This document shows, piece after piece, positions 5,911-6,109 of a DNA stretch of 6,109 nt. Origin of the DNA: an uncultured Oscillospiraceae bacterium (lineage in GTDB: Bacteria > Bacillota > Clostridia > Oscillospirales > Oscillospiraceae); NCBI GenBank assembly GCA_934661135.1, contig CAKUJA010000111.1, positions 1-6,109 of the forward strand, given 5' to 3'. Position numbers and translations under genes: made by a program. How positions within the stretch are numbered: the stretch's first letter is position 1; each line of letters starts with the position of its first letter. Below the pieces are notes generated by a model. It saw only the letters and a program-made list of their open reading frames with translations. It was not told the DNA's origin and did not search any database.

Positions 5911-5945
5911 CCGAACTGCAAACCAGCGAAGCGTTTGCAGTTCGG
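5911..5945 (-). terminator. Perfect 12-bp inverted repeat, possible minus-strand terminator
   Basis: CCGAACTGCAAA (5911-5922) and TTTGCAGTTCGG (5934-5945) are exact reverse complements with an 11-base loop. On the + strand no T-run follows. Read on the minus strand the hairpin is followed by TTTTCGTTTC, so it could terminate leftward transcription. An extra TTTGCAG at 5895-5901 could compete for pairing with CTGCAAA. Confidence 0.55.
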
Positions 5946-5994
5946 AGAGGAGGAGCGACGAAGCGGGTGAGAGATGACTTTTGATGCAAAGCAT

Positions 5995-6031
5995 AAAAAA
6001 GTCGTCGCGAACTAGCGCAGTCCGCGACGAC
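5995..6031 (-). terminator. Minus-strand terminator next to the tRNA fragment
   Basis: GTCGTCGCG (6001-6009) and CGCGACGAC (6023-6031) form a perfect 9-bp stem, with a further ACT/AGT pairing inside. On the minus strand the stem is followed by six T (AAAAAA at 5995-6000). It sits directly downstream of the minus-strand tRNA 3' end at 6033, the normal place for a tRNA terminator. Confidence 0.85.
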
Positions 6032-6032
6032 G

Positions 6033-6056
6033 TGGTGACCCGTACGGGAATCGAAC
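6033..6056 (-). pseudogene. tRNA 3'-end fragment (tRNA-Lys-like), 5' half absent
   Basis: Read on the minus strand, this segment runs from GTTCGATTC (T loop) through CCCGT to ACGGGTC, discriminator A and an encoded CCA. That is a complete tRNA 3' quarter. Upstream of it (6057-6109) I cannot draw a matching 5' T-stem strand: GTGAG is present where ACGGG would pair. No anticodon arm, D arm or GACCCGT acceptor strand can be drawn either, although a standard 76-base tRNA would start at about 6108. So it is a fragment, not a whole tRNA. The acceptor strand and discriminator A recall clostridial tRNA-Lys, which is inference. Such fragments commonly mark one end of an element integrated at a tRNA gene. 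Confidence 0.6.
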
Positions 6057-6109
6057 TCACGCAAAAGATCCTATGCGTATTGAGAATTCAGGGCGCAGAA
6101 GATTCGTTA

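Noticed and set aside
5605..5921. Minus-strand frames of 80 and 83 codons in the intergenic region
   Set aside because: They translate the palindromic segment and the terminators. Both show fragments forced by the repeats (such as HPHGWLLL and HPFGWLLF) from the duplicated terminator, not protein homology.
5538..5984. 148-codon + frame overlapping the end of the second YitT gene
   Set aside because: It reads through two terminators and the inverted repeats, and its start lies inside the YitT gene. It has no domain and no ribosome binding site.
6033..6109. Complete minus-strand tRNA gene
   Set aside because: Only the 3' portion fits. The expected T-stem partner, the anticodon loop with T33, the D arm and the acceptor 5' strand cannot be found, even allowing a standard 76-base length inside the window.

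Overview
The window reads as chromosomal DNA from a Gram-positive anaerobe of the Clostridia, most likely of the Ruminococcaceae/Oscillospiraceae type. The reasons are a clostridial-style type IIA topoisomerase A subunit, two YitT-family membrane proteins (a family expanded in Firmicutes), strong GGAGG-type ribosome binding sites with TTG and GTG starts, a lipoprotein signal peptide and extended -10 promoters. The organism call is inference from protein style; no database search was possible.

Layout, left to right, with all recognised protein genes on the + strand. (1) 2-1879: the C-terminal 625 residues of a ParC/GyrA-type topoisomerase subunit, cut by the window edge about 17 residues before its catalytic tyrosine. 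(2) 1900-2766: a YitT-family membrane protein, 20 bases downstream and probably in the same operon. (3) 2974-4314: a secreted lipoprotein with a transglutaminase-like fold whose catalytic Cys and His positions are replaced by Ser and Tyr. (4) 4365-4440: an intact tRNA-Gly(GCC) with its own strong promoter and terminator. (5) 4486-4605: a hairpin-rich segment that ends in an exact 18-base copy of the tRNA-Gly 3' end. (6) 4718-5608: a second, diverged YitT-family protein with its own extended -10 promoter. (7) 5609-6109: no protein gene, but two near-identical terminators bracketing a foldable segment, a 12-bp inverted repeat, a minus-strand terminator and a minus-strand tRNA 3' fragment that resembles an integration-site remnant.

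The first two genes have strongly GC-biased third codon positions, as in core genes. From about 2770 onward base and codon use is more mixed. I see no evidence that the YitT proteins, the lipoprotein and the topoisomerase form one pathway. The topoisomerase-YitT pair looks like a simple operon, and the second YitT gene is transcribed separately.

The most interesting points are the degenerate transglutaminase-like lipoprotein, the tRNA 3'-end copies at 4588-4605 and 6033-6056 (possible recombination or integration scars), and the intergenic segment 5690-5802, where one strand can pair with either of two partners. No defence system, CRISPR array, transposase or integrase gene is visible.
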